A stretch of DNA of 64,000 nt, taken from NCBI RefSeq assembly GCF_050003625.1, contig NC_134398.1:101661664-101725663 (forward strand). Reading direction: 5' to 3'. The translations under genes were made by a program, and so were the position numbers. Shown in pieces: positions 20,126 to 33,172 of this stretch (its first letter is position 1; each line of letters opens with the position of its first letter). The notes under the pieces were generated by a model that was not told the origin of the DNA, ran no database searches, and saw only the letters and a list, made by a program, of their open reading frames with translations. This DNA comes from Haematobia irritans. Lineage: Eukaryota; Arthropoda; Insecta; Diptera; Muscidae.

Positions 20126-23100
20126 TAATATAATAAATAATTAAAAGTTGTGACTCCCAAAAAATTATATTTGCTGCCCGTTTTACACCGGATACAACCT
20201 CGGAAGACATATCGGCATACATCAAATGGAAGTTAAATAATAATGCTGAAATCAAAGTATATAAATTTACGTATGCTGAAAGACGAAGAAAATCGTCGTT
20301 TAAGATATTAGTGCCTGAGGATCTCTTTGATAAGATTTTAGACCCTGGCTTTTGGCCTCCTAAAGCGTTTATTAAGGAGTACATTTATCGAGATGTAGAA
20401 CAAACTAATATTGCTCGTTTACCGACTGTTCCTATTACTGGATCAAAAAACTAACTGCCCACAAATCTGAAAACGAATTATCTTTGATTTATCAAAACGT
20501 TCGGGGACTGAATACTAAATTGCATAACCTGTATTTTCTGTAATAAATATCAGATTTATAGATGTGATCATGTGGATAAGTCTAAGAAAACTGGAGGAGG
20601 CGTTCTTATTGCAGTTTCTTCTGAATGTACATCTGAATTAATCTCGAATGAGTTAAATGATATTGAATTTGTAGCAGTTAAAGTTCGTTTGAATAGAAAC
20701 TACATGTTTGTTTCATGCTCACATATTCCACCATCTTCAAATGAAGATCTGTATAGTAAACATGCAAATGCTATTTTATCTGTCTTTCAAAAATCTAACT
20801 GTATGGATTTACTTATTGCCCTTGGTGATTTCAATTTACCAGCACTTAAATGGAATCAATCCTTAAACTCAAATGCATTAGTTCCATCTGGAACTGGGTT
20901 TGGGAATAACTTCATTGAGTCGTTGTTCCAATCTGATCTTTGTCAAATTAATAATGTATATAATTACCGGAATACTATTTTAGATTTGATATTTACGAAC
21001 CAAAAAGACATTGTTCCTTTTTCATCTGTTCCGTTGACATTACCTGAGGATCGTTATCATCCGACACTAAGTATTCAAATTCCTTTGCCATTATATCGCA
21101 AGGAACCGAAAAATAACTGTGGAAAACTATACTACTGCTTTGCAAAGACAAACTTCCAAAAATTAAATTCACTTTTAAGTGAAACTGATTGGCATGAAGT
21201 AATTTCAGCATCTTCTATTGATTTAATGATTGAAAAGTTTTATTCTATATTAAAAGACTGTATTAAAAAATCAGTCCCTAGAATTTCGTTTAAAAACTCG
21301 ACTGGTCCACCTTGGAATTCAAAGCAATTAGCAATGGCTAAAAACAAAAAGAATAAACTATATAGAAAATTTAAGATTACTGGAAATGCTATTGATTTTG
21401 CGAAATATTGTGTTGCCCGAACTGATTATAACTTGGAGAATAAAAGATCTTATAAATTGCACATATCAAATGTAAAAAGTGAACTGAAACGAAACCCTAA
21501 AAGTTTTTATGGATTTATTAATTCCAAACGCAGTGTTAGAACTTTTCCTAAGTCACTTAAATTTGGAGCTGTTGTCGCAGATGATGATGCTGGAATTACT
21601 AATTTATTCGCAGACTTTTTTGAATCAACTTATTCAACTAAGCCCTTTGATGAATGTAATTCATATCCTTACCCAATACCTCAATCCCGTCTTATCAATA
21701 TACAATTACTGAATATCAATACAGTTTTTGAAAATTTGCGAAGCCTTAAAAACGACAATATTCCAGGTCCAGATGGTATTCCTGCTTGTATCTTGAAACA
21801 ATGTGCTGATTATCTTTCTCTTCCTTTATGCGAATTATTCAACAAATCGCTTAGTTCAGGAATTTCCCCGCCATTATGGAAACAATCCTTTATTACACCG
21901 TTATTTAAATCTGGTAGAAAGATGGATATTTGTAATTATAGAGGTATGGCTAAACTGAACGCTATTCCGAAACTTTTTGAGAAGATTATGACTGAAACTC
22001 TATGTTTTCAAGTATCACCAATTTTGTCTAACTGTCAACATGGCTTTAGAAAATCTAGATCGACTGTGACTAACCTAATGGAGTTTACTTCATTTATAAA
22101 TGATGGATTCAAAGAACGCAAACAAACTGATGTTGTTTGTACTGACTTTAGTAAAGCATTTGATAAGGTGAATCATAAGTTTTTACTACGGAAATTGGAG
22201 TTTATGGGTTTCAGTGATATGTTTTTAAAATGGCTTCGCTCTTACTTGACTGGTAGAACACAGAAAGTTAAATTTCGTGATACGCTTTTTGGAGACATTG
22301 CTGTATATTCAGGAGTGCCGCAGGGAAGTCACATTGGACCGATTCTTTTCAACCTGTTTATAAATGATTTACCAGAATCAATATTTCGGTGCAACGTTTT
22401 AATGTACGCAGATGATGTTAAAATTTTTCATTCTTTTAACGATCATACTGGTCAAACTATTTTACAAGAAGATCTAGACAGATTATTTCAGTAGTGCAAG
22501 GTGAATCTGATAGAGCTGAACATATCGAAATGTAAACATATGTCATTTTTCAGAATAAAACTGTTGCACTCATGCTATGTCTTGAACGATCGTGAACTTG
22601 AATCTGTTAATTCTATACTAGACCTTGGAGTCACATTGGACCCACGATTGGATTTTCGACGACATATCTCCTTAACCATTAACAAAGCATATGGAACTCT
22701 TGGCTTCATCAAAAGGTGGAGCAAGGAGTTCTCTGATCCGGTTGTAACAAAACTGTTATATATTTCTTTTGTGCGCTGTATACTTGAATATGCATCTGTA
22801 ATTTGGGATCCTGTTTATGCGATACACTCCAATTCAATAGAATCGGTTTAAAAACAATTTCTTTTGTTCTGTCTTCGCAGATATGGGTGGAATTCTAGTA
22901 ACCTTCCCAGTTATGAATACAGGCTGAATATAATCAAACTCCCAACTTTAAAGAGTCGCCGTACAATGCTAAATATTAGCTTCTTATCTAATGTTATTCA
23001 CGGACGAACGGATTGTGTCTATATTTTGAATCGGATCCTTGTGAATGTTCCTCTGAGGCCGTCACGAAACTACCAGCTGCTCCAAATCCCTTGTTCTAGG

Positions 23101-23159
23101 TCAAATTATGAGAATAATAACCCAATACTTCGTCTGTTCTCCCAATGAGTCGATTTAGC
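20126..23159 (+). pseudogene. LINE X (PHD/endonuclease/RT family), 5'-truncated
   Basis: A relative of element Y below. It starts within the N-terminal region (IIFAARFTPDTTSEDISAYI, SFKILVPEDLFDKILDPGFWPP), then a frameshift at an A-run near 20450, the endonuclease entry LSLIYQNVRGLNTKLHN, a deletion to GGGVLIAVSS, and GDFNLPALKW plus ILDLIFTNQ of the endonuclease. RT blocks: DGIPACILKQCADYL, NYRGMAKLNAIPKLFEKIM, CTDFSKAFDKVNHKFLL (catalytic Asp), SGVPQGSHIGPILFN, LMYADDVKIFHS. A TAG at 22492 and a TAA at 22849 interrupt the C-terminal part. It ends at LRLFSQ, where a dispersed repeat takes over. Confidence 0.85.
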
Positions 23160-25618
23160 GATGTCCGTCTGTCTGTCTGTCCGTCTATACAGACAGTACA
23201 GCTCGCAATTTAAGTCCGATCGTCCTCAAATTTGGCATAGGGCCGTTTCATGGGACAGAGACAATCGCTATTGGTTTTGGAAAAAATCGGTTCAGATTTA
23301 GATATAGCTGCCATATATATTTATTCCCCGATGTGGTCATAGTTAGCGTGTTTATCAACCGATTTTCTTGAAATACCGTACATCCAAATATTTTATGAAT
23401 CTCGAAAATCTTGTAAAATATCAGCCAAATCGGTTCAGATTTAGATACAGCTCCCATATATATCTTTCGTCCGATTTAGACTCATATGACCACAGAGGCC
23501 AAAGTTTACTACCGATCTTCGTGAAATTTTGCACAGAGGGTAGAATTGACATTCTACCAATTCTTGGTAAATTTGATTGAAATCGGTTCAAATTTAGATA
23601 TAGCTCCCATATACCTTGGCAACCCTTAAAGTGGTCGGTCGTGTTTATATTTCTATTCTTCCAAGTGATTTTAAATCAATTGTTTTTTCATATATTTAAA
23701 CTTTATTATAGTGATTCAAAGTGTTCATTTAATCAAGTGAGTGATAACATCTTCGAATTGACTCGAGTTATTGGTTCCGGTTGATTATTTTTGTGGGAAT
23801 TATCGAGGGATTCCCGCTCAAGTGTCTTTTTGTATTGTCATTTGTTTTGATTTCTTTCCTTGGTGACTTGTTTGTTACTTTGTTTTTGTTTTGCGGACTG
23901 CGTTCATTTCCATATTTGTGGACTTGGTAATTATTTTATTTTTCCAAGCATAGTTTTAGGCACTTTCTTATAATAGCGCTGTGTTTATTTGGTATTGTCT
24001 TGATTTATTTGGGCATTCGGACTCCGAAGCATACTTCTAGGCGCAAGTGGAAATACTAATATATTAGCCCTTAGTTGACTTTATACTGTTATATATACAT
24101 ATAAATTTTTTCCTTTTGTTCTTCTTTTTTGTTTTGTTATTATCATATCTTTCTATCTTCTCGAACATGGATTGTGAATCATAAGTTTTTACTACGGAAA
24201 TTGGAGTTTATGGGTTTCAGTGATATGTTTTTAAAATGGCTTCGCTCTTACTTGACTGGTAGAACACAGAAAGTTAAATTTCGTGATACGCTTTTTGGAG
24301 ACATTGCTGTATATTCAGGAGTGCCGCAGGGAAGTCACATTGGACCGATTCTTTTCAACCTGTTTATAAATGATTTACCAGAATCAATATTTCGGTGCAA
24401 CGTTTTAATGTACGCAGATGATGTTAAAATTTTTCATTCTTTTAACGATCATACTGGTCAAACTATTTTACAAGAAGATCTAGACAGATTATTTCAGTAG
24501 TGCAAGGTGAATCTGATGGAGCTGAACATATCGAAATGTAAACATATGTCATTTTTCAGAATAAAACTGTTGCACTCATGCTATGTCTTGAACGATCGTG
24601 AACTTGAATCTGTTAATTCTATACTAGACCTTGGAGTCACATTGGACCCACGATTGGATTTTCGACGACATATCTCCTTAACCATTAACAAAGCATATGG
24701 AACTCTTGGCTTCATCAAAAGGTGGAGCAAGGAGTTCTCTGATCCGGTTGTAACAAAACTGTTATATATTTCTTTTGTGCGCTGTATACTTGAATATGCA
24801 TCTGTAATTTGGAATCCTGTTTATGCGATACACTCCAATTCAATAGAATCGGTTCAAAAACAATTTCTTTTGTTCTGTCTTCGCAGATATGGGTGGAATT
24901 CTAGTAACCTTCCCAGTTATGAATACAGGCTGAATATAATCAAACTCCCAACTTTAAAGAGTCGCCGTACAATGCTAAATATTAGCTTCTTATCTAATGT
25001 TATTCACGGACGAACGGATTGTGTCTATATTTTGAATCGGATCCTTGTGAATGTTCCTCTGAGGCCGTCACGAAACTACCAGCTGCTCCAAATCCCTTGT
25101 TCTAGGTCAAATTATGAGAATAATAACCCAATACTTCGTCTGTTCTCCCAATGAGTCGATTTAGCGATGTCCGTCTGTCTGTCTGTCCGTCTATACAGAC
25201 AGTACAGCTCGCAATTTAAGTCCGATCGTCCTCAAATTTGGCATAGGGCCGTTTCATGGGACAGAGACAATCGCTATTGGTTTTGGAAAAAATCGGTTCA
25301 GATTTAGATATAGCTGCCATATATATTTATTCCCCGATGTGGTCATAGTTAGCGTGTTTATCAACCGATTTTCTTGAAATACCGTACATCCAAATATTTT
25401 ATGAATCTCGAAAATCTTGTAAAATATCAGCCAAATCGGTTCAGATTTAGATACAGCTCCCATATATATCTTTCGTCCGATTTAGACTCATATGACCACA
25501 GAGGCCAAAGTTTACTACCGATCTTCGTGAAATTTTGCACAGAGGGTAGAATTGACATTCTACCAATTCTTGGTAAATTTGATTGAAATCGGTTCAAATT
25601 TAGATATAGCTCCCATAT
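23160..25618. repeat. Dispersed fly repeat ('gttcagatttagatatagctcccat'-type), in both units
   Basis: Segments 23160-23612 and 25166-25618 consist of loosely repeated blocks containing 'aaatcggttcagattta' and 'tatagctcccatatat' (never the same length). They continue after element Y at 30562. The intervening 23613-24173 is the 5' UTR copy of Y. Such repeats are widespread in calyptrate genomes (general knowledge). No coding potential. Confidence 0.7.
24178..25154 (+). pseudogene. Second copy of the LINE X RT C-terminus
   Basis: Duplicate of 22172-23148: LLRKLEFMGFSDMFLKWLRS, SGVPQGSHIGPILFN, LMYADDVKIF, the shared stop CAG-TAG at 24498, then MELNISKCKHMSFFRI to LRLFSQ. This unit keeps CAA where the first copy has a TAA at 22849, so the first copy acquired that stop after duplication. 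No start codon or upstream RT blocks belong to it. Confidence 0.9.
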
Positions 25619-28600
25619 ACCTTGGCAACCCTTAAAGTGGTCGGTCGTGTTTATATTTCTATTCTTCCAAGTGATTTTAAATCAATTGTTTTTTCATATA
25701 TTTAAACTTTATTATAGTGATTCAAAGTGTTCATTTAATCAAGTGAGTGATGACATCTTCGAATTGACTCGAGTTATTGGTTCCGGTTGATTATTTTTGT
25801 GGGAATTATCGAGGGATTCCCGCTCAAGTGTCTTTTTGTTTTGTCATTTGTTTTGATTTCTTTCCTTGGTGACTTGTTTGTTACTTTGTTTTTGTTTTGC
25901 GGACTGCGTTCATTTCCATATTTGTGGACTTGGTAATTATTTTATTTTTCAAAGCATAGTTTTAGGCACTTTCTTATAATAGCGCTGTGTTTATTTGGTA
26001 TTGTCTTGATTTATTTGGGCATTCGGACTCCGAAGCATACTTCTAGGCGCAAGTGGAAATACTAATATATTAGCCCTTAGTTGACTTTATACTGTTATAT
26101 ATACATATAAATTTTTTCCTTTTGTTCTTCTTTTTTGTTTTGTTATTATCATATCTTTCTATCTTCTCGAACATGGATTGTCTTTATGAGAAATGTGATG
26201 TCACTAATATTCATGAGCGCTCTATAACGTGTTGGCTGTGTGAGGGTCACGTTCACTTAAAGTGTGCCGGACTTAATGGTAGACATTTTGACAAGATAGT
26301 GGATCGTTCGAATGGGCTCAGATGGTCATGTTTAAAGTGCAGACAATTGGACATTGACTTTTATAAGTTTTTCATTGAGACCAAAAGGGGGGTTTCGGAA
26401 TTTAACAAGGAATTCTGTAGTCTTTTGGAAAGATTTCGCAAATTTGAGAACATGTTTAAGAATTTTAAATTTGATAGTATTACATCTCCCAAACGTAAGA
26501 GACCTGCACCCCGGAATATGGTCATATCTGATGAAGCGCCTTTACTGGGTCTTCCCCCTACTCCGGACTTGAATGGTCTATTTACACCAATTGTTGATGA
26601 ATTACCGATTCAGACTGAGGTTTTGAATCTCTCCCTGAATGGTCCTTTGTCAACTATGGTGGTTAACGAGGACTGTCCCTCAAATGGGGCTGTGACTCCT
26701 TTGTCACAGGGTCCTCCCACGCGTATTGGTGATGTGAGTACTTCGATTCCATCGATATCCGTTGCTCCGCCTAGTCATGATGTCGGCCCTGTGCATGGTG
26801 ACTTAGTACCTAATTCCGCTTCAGCAAATTCCCTTAGTGATTCTGATTTAGTTGTTGTGCCGCCACGTAAAATCGTATTTCTTTCTCGTCTTGCCAACGA
26901 TACTTCTGTGGATAGAGTTTGTAACTATATACGTTCAAAGTATGTTGACTTCAGATCATGTGACTGCAACATTATTAAACTGAATAACCGTCAACAGAGG
27001 GATATTTCATCATTTAAGATCATTGTTCCGTTGAAAATGTTTGATGTATTGGTTGATTCGTCTTTCTGGCCTCCGGGTTTGCTGGTTACGGAATTTATAC
27101 CCCGATCTAGACCGACCCGTCCTATTCCTGTTAATTTAGTAACGGCTTCAAAAAAACTAAATCATGATATTTGTATTGTGTATCAAAACGTAAGTGGTCT
27201 TAATACGAAACTTCGTCAAGTATTCCTGAACAGTCTATCATGCGAGTTTGATATTGTTATATTCACTGAGACATGGCTAAAACCAGACATTTTCGATCTG
27301 GAATTATTTTGTACAGAATTTAACGTCTATAGAAAGGATCGGTTAGCTCGTAGGGGTGGTGGTGTCTTGATAGTCGTGAGAAGCTCGTTTTTATCACATT
27401 TGCAGGATTTAAATATTGATTGATATTGATATTGATTCTATTTCTGTACGCTTGAACCTCTCCCGACTGAACATTTTCATTACATGCTCATACATACCAC
27501 CGAATTCTGACATGGGTATATATATGACTCACTTGGATCTTATCAGGTTGACTATGGATAGACTCACAGCTGATGACATAATTTTAGTATTTGGCGATTT
27601 TAACGTACCGAGTTTACGCTGGCTCAATTCCGTGGATGATACACTTGTACCGACCAATTTAGGAATATTTAAGGATTTTTTTGATGTTATTTCTGAATTA
27701 TGCCTCGTACAGTTGAACTCAGTTACGAATTATTTTGGAAGATTTTTGGACCTCATATTTTCTAATGTATCGGATATTAATGTTTCTCGTGTGGATCCAT
27801 TTGTGACACCTGAGGATGTATACCATCCTACCCTTGCATTATCTCTTAATGTTAATGGATCGATGGATAAGCTTATTAGTCAAGACTGTCTTCGATATGA
27901 TTTTAAACGTACTGACTTCTCAATTCTTCACGATTTATTGTCTCGCGTTATTTGGCCACCACTTACCGGCGACCTCTCGGGCTGTTTATCGTCATTCTAC
28001 GATGAGATTCATTATTGCTTCCGTCAAGCAGTGCCAATATCTCGTATGAGCGCTTATACACCCGGTGCGCCATGGTTCAGCAAAGAATTAAGAAGTCTGA
28101 GAAATCGAAAGAACAGATTGTTTAAAAGATTTAAAAGTGTCAACTCGAACTTGAATTACACGAGATATATTAATGCACGTTACTTATATCAGGAGAAGTC
28201 TAAGGAATGTTATGAAATATATTTGGAACGTATGAGATTTAACCTTAATGCTAATCCGAGATGTTTTTATAACTTTGTGAACTCTAAGAGGAATGTGACG
28301 AGTTTTCCAAATACACTTAGGTACTTGGACAAGGAGTGTTCGGATGTTCATGGAATTGCTAACTTATTTGCTGATTTTTTTGAGAAGACTTATGTTGAGT
28401 ATTCGGCCGTTGATGTATATTACCCTTACAGGATTCGCACTTTCGATACGATTCCCAATATATGGTTTACGTCTGACGAGGTGTTAAGTGCACTTTGCTC
28501 CTTGAAATTAGATTTTAGCCCTGGCACGGATGGAGTTCCTTCAGCGGTATTAAGGAACTGTGCATCCGTGTTGTGCATTCCCCTGACGAATCTATTCAAT

Positions 28601-30561
28601 TATTCTTTGTCATCAGGTTGTTTTCCTACGTTATGGAAGGAGAGCTACATTATACCCTTGTACAAGAAGGGAAATAGGACGGAGATAGAGAATTACAGGG
28701 GAATAGCCAAACTAAGTGCTATTCCGAAGCTTTTTGAACGATTGGTTACTGATAGACTCGTTCACTCATTAAGGTCTATATTTTCGGTGTATCAACACGG
28801 TTTTATGAAAGGGAAGTCTACGTCGACAAATCTTTTGGAGTTTACCTCATATATACATGATGCATTCTCAAGGCGTAATCAAGTTGATGTTGTCTATACT
28901 GACTTTAACAAGGCCTTTGATAAGGTTAATCATCGTCTATTGTTGTATAAGTTATCTGCGCTAGGGTTTCCTCCAGCTTTACTATGCTGGATTTCATCCT
29001 ACTTGTCTGACAGGGTTCAATGCGTTATGTTTAAGGGTCGAACATCTCGTAAGATATCGGTTACATCTGGGGTTCCTCAGGGAAGCCATATCGGACCAGT
29101 ACTGTTCGCTCTTTATCTTGACGATTTGTCATCGGCCATCCATCATTCAAATATATTGATGTATGCGGATGATGTGAAATTATTTTCGTCCATTAGTACG
29201 ACGGTTGACTCTTGTCGTTTACAGGGAGATCTGGATCTGGTTGTTCGCTGGTGTGACATTAATGGAATGTGTCTCAATTTCGGCAAATGCAAGAAGATGA
29301 CCTTCTTTCGGTCCAATGCTTTATTGACGGAATATTATATTGACAACGTTAAATTGAAAGACGTTCAAATATTTAATGATTTAGGTGTGTTAGTTGATCG
29401 CAGACTGAAGTTTGATTCTCATGTTGAGTCAATTGTCTCCAGGGCTATCTCCACACTGGGTTTCATTAAGAGATGGTCGAGGGAATTTAATGATCCTTAC
29501 CTTTCGAAACGTATCTATACCTCACTTGTCCGTCCGATCCTGGAATATGCGTCTGGCGTTTGGTCTCCCGGTTATCAATGTTATGTTGATAGAGTTGAAT
29601 CGGTTCAGAATAGATTTCTACTTTTTGCGTTACATGGTTTAGGTTGGACTGATCCTCTGGATCTCCCTCCTTATGTAAATCGCTTGAAATTGATAGATTT
29701 ACCGACTCTGGAGCGAAGACGTTTAGTGTTTGATGTAATTTTTATTAGTAGACTCCTGAAAGGTGAAATCAACTCACAGCAATTGATTAGTAAACTTGAC
29801 ATTAATGTTCCTTCACGTGTTACGCGACAATACATTCCATTGAAACTACCCGTCGTTAGAAATAGTTACGAGGAACACAGTTCCTTTTACCGCCTCTGTA
29901 GACATTACAATGAATTTAGCAACGTATTTGATTTATCTGATCCGATTCATATTGTTAAACGAGTTTTGATACACGTCGTCCAGCATCGTACACCACTTTA
30001 AGCTTTGCCATGGAACTTCGTTATAATTCTACCTAAGTCTTTACCCCGTACCCTGGAAAATTGGCTGTCTCGAGAACTGTTCCAGTAAAATTCTCTCCTG
30101 TTCTGATCGCATCACTGTTCCTGCCTTCCAAGTTGTTCCTGCTAACCTATATCATCTGTCAGAAAATTGTTCCTGCCTCTACCGTTCTATTTGTCTCTTC
30201 AATTTACTGCTTCCTGATTTACTGTTTCCTGATTGTTGTCTCACCAATTCCTATAATCTGATGGATTCGAATGTTCCTGTCACCAGCTTACATTTTTGTT
30301 CCCGTTTGTGACAATCCCGTTATTATGCCAACGTACACCAGTTTTTTTTCTTCTCAACTTCTTTTTTTCTGGTCGTAATTGTCACATTTTAAAGAAATTG
30401 AGGCTATCTATTTTGTTCATTTTATCCAGTTTTTTTTATCGTTACATAATTTTTTTTCTGGTCCGCATTTCTTGTTTAACGTTAAAGTATATATAAACCT
30501 ATTGTACTAATGAATTTATCTTCAAGCTGGCTTACCATAGCTGAATGAATAAATAAATAAA
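25619..30561 (+). mobile_element. LINE Y, near full length (~4.94 kb)
   Basis: 5' UTR of about 550 bp beginning accttggcaaccctt, one coding region 26173-30001, a 3' UTR of ~560 bp rich in T-tracts, and an AATAAATAAATAAAT tail ending near 30561. Both flanks belong to one dispersed repeat (cccatat | atatctttcg), so Y inserted into that repeat; an 'atat' target duplication is likely but cannot be proved in AT repeats. A GGTCGTG motif near +25 resembles a DPE but not at the canonical position. Only one frameshift was found, so this copy is young. Confidence 0.88.
26173..30001 (+). pseudogene. LINE Y polyprotein: PHD finger + endonuclease + RT, one frameshift
   Basis: Begins MDCLYEKCDVTNIHERS with a C4HC3-type (PHD-like) finger over residues ~3-56 (CWLCEGHVHLKC, WSCLKC). 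A Pro/Ser-rich linker follows, then a conserved ISSFKIIVPLKMFDVLV block and the endonuclease (IVYQNVSGLNTKLRQ, FTETWLKPD, GGGVLIVVRSS; after the shift CSYIPPNSD, GDFNVPSLRWL, FLDLIFSN, EDVYHPTLAL). RT: FSPGTDGVPSAVL, NYRGIAKLSAIPKLFERLV, YTDFNKAFDKVNHRLLLYK, SGVPQGSHIGPVLFALY, LMYADDVKLFSS, then a thumb. The frame is lost in an attgat microrepeat at 27416-27433 by what looks like 4 extra bases. Otherwise about 1,270 codons are open. Confidence 0.88.
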
Positions 30562-31316
30562 TATATATCTTTCGTCCGATTTGAACTTATATGGTCACAA
30601 AAGCCAGAGTTTTGCCGTGATTTGCTTCAAATTTTGCACAAGGGGTACGTTTAATAGTATCGTTAAGTGTGTCAAATTTTGTTAAAATCGGTTCAGATTT
30701 GAATATATCTCCCATATATAGCTTTCGCCCGATTTACACTCATATGACCACAGAGGCCAATTTTTAACTCCGATTTAGTTGAAATTTTGCACAGGGAGTA
30801 GAATTAGCATTGTAGCTATGCGTGCCAAATTTGGTTGACATCGGTTCAGATTTAGATATAGCTCCCATATATATATGTTTTTCTGATTTCGACAAAAATG
30901 GTCAAAATACCAACATTTTCCTTGTTAAATCGCCACTGCTTAGTCGAAAAGTTGTAAAAATGACTCTAATTTTCCTACACTTCTAATACATATATATCGA
31001 GCGATAAATCATAAATAAACTTTTGCGAAGTTTCCTTAAAATTGCTTCAGATTTAAATGGTTCCCATACTTTTTTGACTAAAATTGTGTTCCACCCTAGT
31101 GCATTAGCCGACTTAAATTTTGAGTCTATAGATTTTGTAAAAGTCTATCAAATTCTGTCCAAATCGAGTGATATTTAAATGTATGTATTTGGGACAAACC
31201 TTTATATATAGCAACCAACGGATGTGATATGGTATCGAAAATTTAGATCTACAAAGTGGTGCAGGGTATAATATATTCGGCCCCATCCGACTTTAGACTT
31301 TCCTTACTTGTTTTTT
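30562..31316. repeat. Dispersed fly repeat, continuation after Y
   Basis: Resumes the repeat interrupted by Y (atatctttcgtccgattt, tatagctcccatatata) and ends near 31316 with 'gggtataatatattcggcccc' and 'gactttccttacttg', the usual end of this family in muscoid flies (general knowledge). No coding frame. Confidence 0.7.
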
Positions 31317-31749
31317 TTATAATAATATGTATTTTTACATTTTTGCTCAAAAACCATTTACATAATTTTCGGGCATATGAAAAACGTTTGAATGCAAAGC
31401 GTTTTCAAATTGCTGTGGCAAAAATCAGACTAGCCTACAACAAATTTTTAAATAACCTCAATTTTAATATGAGTATGTGAAATCCAACTGGTTGGATGAT
31501 TATGTGAAATCAACACTCGGTTCTGGGCGAAATTAGCATTTTCTTACCATTTTTTTTATAAGAAAAAGACTTTCGACAATAAAAAAGTAAGACATAAATT
31601 CTTCTAAAACACATATACTGTACAAATTCTTATATTGTCAAAAACGACGTATTTTGTGAAGGTTTACGACTTTTTTGACGTTTAGTAAAATACGTCGTAA
31701 ATGTATGTCAAATACCTTACAATTTACGACAGACCATCTCTGGTCAGCA
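31317..31749. other. AT-rich spacer with short hairpins
   Basis: No credible frame. Around 31640-31730 there are complementary words (acgacgtattttgtgaagg, tacgtcgtaaatgtatg) that can form a weak hairpin, possibly a small palindromic MITE. No target duplication found. Confidence 0.3.
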
Positions 31750-32078
31750 TACATAAGTGTATTACCTAATCGAATTGCCATTCATAAATAAACAGAACAA
31801 TAAAGGTCCAAGATGACTGCATTGAGGAACACCAAAAGGCGCATGTATCGACTCCGAAATAATGTTATCAAATACTACACATTGAGTTCGATTTGTCAGA
31901 TAACTTTCAAGCCAGGATACCATCAAGTCACTGAAACCCATGCGATGTAATTTCTACAGTAGAAGTGAGTGCTTTACTTTGTCAAATGCTTTACTAAAAA
32001 CAGTATAGACGACATCAGTCTGTAAACGATCTCTAAAGCCTTCATTAATCATTGTGGTCAGTTCCAAGATATTTGTTA
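31750..32078 (-). pseudogene. RT fragment related to LINEs X and Y
   Basis: The reverse strand from 32078 reads LELTTMINEGFRDRLQTDVV, then YTVFSKAFDKVKHSLLL, a stop, KLHRMGFSDLMVSWLESYL, and FGVPQCSHLGPLLFCLFM. This is RT domain blocks 3-5 of the X/Y family with the catalytic YTDF Asp changed to Val and a nonsense codon near 31955. Ends are abrupt: next to it is LOA copy E. Confidence 0.8.
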
Positions 32079-32339
32079 TTATGGCGACACTTTCACAAGT
32101 CGAACCTTTTCCAAGGTAACGGGATCAAAAGGAGGTAATCCCTCACGAAAGAGATTCAAGGAACGCAGAAATGCTTTGTGTATCATAAAGAAATTAGGAT
32201 CAGCCGTCCCAAGCACGTTGTCGGGTAAAAAAGCGATTCCTTAAAATGGGCTCAAGGAATTCTTGAGGCTGGAAAAAGGGAACGATCACCGGATGAGCTG
32301 CCATCTTCCAAAAGGGATCAACGATCGTTTGCCTCAGTT

Positions 32340-33172
32340 GCTAAAGACAGCCTTGTGATGGCTATCATTAATAAAGGAGCATTGGACGGTATGGTTCCAA
32401 AGCAAAAATGGGGGAAATTGAGAATGCTTTGTCTGGCGTCTACTCACAGGTGCTGTAAAAGTTTCCCGGCCCAGATCCTCGACACCAAGAGGATGGTTGG
32501 TATCAAGGACGATTTAAGCTAGTCGCATTTGAGGACCAGAGGTCTATAGAATGTTTTAAAGCTGCTCTGATACTAATTAGTGAAGTTTGGGAAGGAGCTG
32601 CTCTAGAGTTAGTCGAGAAGAAAGACATACCGGCTAGACCTAGAGCACATGTGTGGATACCTGCAAACCCTCCTGACCCTGAATCTATTTGAAATAGACT
32701 GAAACAATGCAATCCAGATCTTCCAACAGCTGATTGGAAGGTTGGCCGTTTGGATGAAGTGGATGGACCAAGACGGCATGCAGTGTTTATATTGAACACT
32801 CAGTCTTTGCCACATCTAGCAAAGTCTCAGGGCCGTGTATGTTATGGCTTTCATTATATACAAATTAAGGTATATAAAAACGATCAGCTAAATGATTCAG
32901 AAATGGACAAGCCTCTGCCTGAATCAGAAGTAAGCGGATCCTCTTGCGAAGTCGAGGGAGATACCAAAGTTGAAGACATGGATAGACACCGTATGCGAGA
33001 GGAGATTTCTATTGCCTCAGAACTCACCAAAGTTGAACCTATGGTTATTGCGAGAGTCACCGAGATCTCTGAAGAGGATATTCTTGATGACTCGACTGAA
33101 ACGGCTGATGTGACGGTTGTTGAAAATCTCGATGGTCCTACGGATCCTCCAGATAAATCTTCACCATTGTAA
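32340..33172 (+). pseudogene. LOA ORF1, copy E
   Basis: Homologous to 4820-6049. A 1-bp loss near 32412 (gggggaaattg), a TAA in GCTGTAAAAG near 32457 and a TGA at 32690 break it. The C-terminal 140 codons (from MDEVDGPRRHAVFILN at 32750) remain open to the TAA at 33170 and overlap the ORF2 start. Confidence 0.8.

Larger units (their letters stand above)
22168..26179 (+). repeat. 2,006-bp tandem duplication, two units
   Basis: 22168-24173 is repeated at 24174-26179. The unit contains the last third of LINE X, the dispersed repeat and the 5' UTR of LINE Y up to its ATG. The junction (cgaacatggattgt|gaatcataag) shares only a few bases, suggesting microhomology. I see about six substitutions over 2 kb, for example g/a at 22509, taa/caa at 22849, g/a near 22806 and a/g near 23750. 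The event is young and postdates both LINE insertions. Confidence 0.95.

Noticed and set aside
20993..21211. Minus-strand frame within LINE X
   Set aside because: Antisense of the conserved endonuclease region.
30061..30496. Small hydrophobic frames after LINE Y ORF
   Set aside because: They arise from T-rich 3' UTR; no conserved motif.
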